From contig CAMFZJ010000010.1 in NCBI GenBank assembly GCA_946004305.1, positions 1 through 16,626 of the forward strand: a stretch of DNA of 16,626 nucleotides. The letters run 5' to 3'. Source of the stretch: an uncultured Clostridia bacterium (GTDB taxonomy: Bacteria > Bacillota > Clostridia > Oscillospirales > Acutalibacteraceae). Made by a program: the position numbers and the translations under genes. This document shows, piece by piece, positions 15,762 to 16,626 of the stretch (position 1 is its first letter; each line of letters starts with the position of its first letter). The notes beneath the pieces are model-generated. The model was given only the letters and a program-made list of their open reading frames with translations, ran no database searches and was not told the DNA's origin.

Positions 15762-16451
15762 TTAGTTATTAAGTATAGTTTCAAATGTTTCCAAATCTTC
15801 AATAGTTGTTATCTTTAAATTTCTTTCACTGCCTTTAACCAAACGAATCTTCATACCGTGTCTGTAAGCAATTTCGCTACTTCCGGCAGTATTACCGATT
15901 TCTTCATCCGTTACGGAATTGTGAACTTCAAAATACTTTTTGAAATTAAAGCTTTCAGGAGCTTGTCCTGCAAAAAGCTGAGATCTATTTAATAAATTAT
16001 CAATAGATTTTCCATCAGAGCTTTGATATATAGTATCCTTCACTGAAATAACAGGCATTGCTCCGTCTTCTTCAATCGCACCTGTAATACAATCATCTAT
16101 AATTTCATCAGATACCAGCGGTCTTGCAGCATCGTGAATAATACAAACATCTGTTTCACCGGCATTCTCATTTATACATTTTAAACCATTATATATTGAA
16201 TGTTGACGGGTTTTTCCGGCCGGTGCATAGCCACAAATTTTTGTGATCCCGTATTTTTCAACACATTCTTCTACATAAGACTTCCACTCATCACTAACTA
16301 CAATTACAATTTTGTCTATGTTATTATGAAGCTGAAAAATATCTAAACAATAAGCAATAATAGGCTTATCCTGTACTAAAAGGTATTGCTTTGGTCTATC
16401 AACACCCATACGAGAACCAACACCACCTGCTAAAATAACAGCTGTATTCAT
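15762..16451 (-). CDS. IspD/TarI-family cytidylyltransferase
   Basis: Nucleotidyltransferase that joins CTP with a polyol phosphate. The 229-aa protein begins MNTAVILAGGVGSRMGVDRP, followed by the PKQYL block. It contains IIHDAARPLVS at about residue 110, the QAPESF block and the terminal LKITTIEDLETFE. IspD (methylerythritol phosphate pathway) and TarI (CDP-ribitol synthesis) share this fold and most of these motifs, so sequence alone does not separate them. The operon has a polyol-phosphate dehydrogenase, an epimerase and a teichoic-acid type transferase but no isoprenoid gene, which favours a TarI-type role. The start is the ATG at 16451, with AGGAGG 5 nt upstream; a 12-residue upstream extension is not supported. 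It is the first gene of its operon. Confidence 0.9.
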   Translation of the reverse strand: MNTAVILAGGVGSRMGVDRPKQYLLVQDKPIIAYCLDIFQLHNNIDKIVIVVSDEWKSYVEECVEKYGITKICGYAPAGKTRQHSIYNGLKCINENAGETDVCIIHDAARPLVSDEIIDDCITGAIEEDGAMPVISVKDTIYQSSDGKSIDNLLNRSQLFAGQAPESFNFKKYFEVHNSVTDEEIGNTAGSSEIAYRHGMKIRLVKGSERNLKITTIEDLETFETILNN

Positions 16452-16487
16452 ATTATCCTCCTGTTTTGTAAAACAATTATTTCCCAT

Positions 16488-16516
16488 ATTCTACAATAAA
16501 AGAAAATTAAAGTCAA
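16488..16516 (-). promoter_or_regulatory. Sigma-A type promoter of the surface-polymer operon
   Basis: TTGACT (16516-16511) and TAGAAT (16493-16488) are separated by 17 nt, each matching 5 of 6 consensus bases. The predicted start is near 16481, giving a short leader of about 30 nt before the cytidylyltransferase ATG. Confidence 0.8.
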
Positions 16517-16532
16517 TTAATTATAATACAGA

Positions 16533-16556
16533 TACACTTACACTTACACTTACACT
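16533..16556 (-). repeat. Four tandem copies of TACACT (AGTGTA on the transcribed strand)
   Basis: Four exact, uninterrupted hexamers lie 16 bp upstream of the -35 box of the surface-polymer promoter, in an otherwise AT-rich gap. They could be a regulator binding array, a slippage-prone tract that changes upstream promoter spacing, or a chance microsatellite. Because the contig ends 25 bp farther on, the copy number rests on reads close to an assembly end. Confidence 0.85.
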
Positions 16557-16581
16557 ATATTATTTTACTATCTTAGTATAT

Positions 16582-16626
16582 CTGTCTCTTATACACATCT
16601 CCGAGCCCACGAGACGTAGAGGAATC
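16582..16626. other. Illumina Nextera adapter with i7 index (artefact)
   Basis: Positions 16582-16600 are the 19-bp Tn5 mosaic end used in Nextera kits. 16601-16615 (CCGAGCCCACGAGAC) is the rest of the read-2 adapter, 16616-16623 (GTAGAGGA) matches the Nextera N712 index as I recall it, and ATC at 16624-16626 begins the P7 tail. This is library-construction sequence, not chromosome. Genomic sequence ends at about 16581. Confidence 0.97.

Noticed and set aside
16582..16600. Tn5 mosaic end as evidence of a transposon
   Set aside because: It continues directly into the Nextera read-2 adapter, an index and the P7 start at the contig end, so it is library adapter sequence and not an insertion.

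Overview
The window is a low-GC, Gram-positive-type chromosomal segment. Every supported gene lies on the minus strand, so transcription runs from high to low coordinates. Gene content (smc, rnc, plsX, trmFO, topA, dprA and an infC-rpmI-rplT operon with a long leader), strong GGAGG ribosome binding sites, consensus sigma-A type promoters and the folate-dependent TrmFO point to Firmicutes. An Elp3-like radical SAM gene between rnc and smc suggests Clostridia, perhaps a Ruminococcaceae/Oscillospirales relative. The class and family are inferred from gene order and style; no search was run. The last 45 bases (16582-16626) are not biological: they are an Illumina Nextera adapter with its i7 index, so the contig was assembled from untrimmed Nextera reads.

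Region 1 (16581 down to 12202) is a four-gene surface-polymer operon. A TTGACT-17-TAGAAT promoter, preceded by four tandem TACACT hexamers, drives an IspD/TarI-family cytidylyltransferase, a GatD-like zinc polyol-phosphate dehydrogenase, a divergent ribulose-phosphate 3-epimerase paralogue and a CDP-glycerol/CDP-ribitol phosphotransferase (TagF/TarL family). Read as a pathway this gives pentulose-5-phosphate epimerisation, reduction to a pentitol phosphate, activation to CDP-pentitol (probably CDP-ribitol) and transfer to a wall or surface polymer.

Region 2 (12201 down to 10841) is the translation operon infC-rpmI-rplT. It has a perfect TTGACA-17-TATAAT promoter, a structured leader of about 150 nt ending in an intrinsic terminator (an L20-type attenuator), an ATT start codon on infC, and a 9-bp-stem terminator after rplT.

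Region 3 (10777 down to 1) is a closely packed housekeeping run: SpoU-family RNA methyltransferase, dprA, topA, trmFO, plsX, rnc, Elp3-like radical SAM protein and smc (cut by the left edge). Gaps are 14 nt or less, with several overlaps. The radical SAM gene has no ATG, GTG or TTG that would include its iron-sulfur cysteines; it appears to begin at an ATT overlapping the rnc stop codon. That is the same unusual start triplet used by infC in this window.

There is no CRISPR array, tRNA, rRNA or mobile element. No gene-free stretch exceeds 300 bases. The least ordinary parts are the putative CDP-pentitol operon, the second ATT-start gene, the infC leader and the hexamer repeat next to the contig end.
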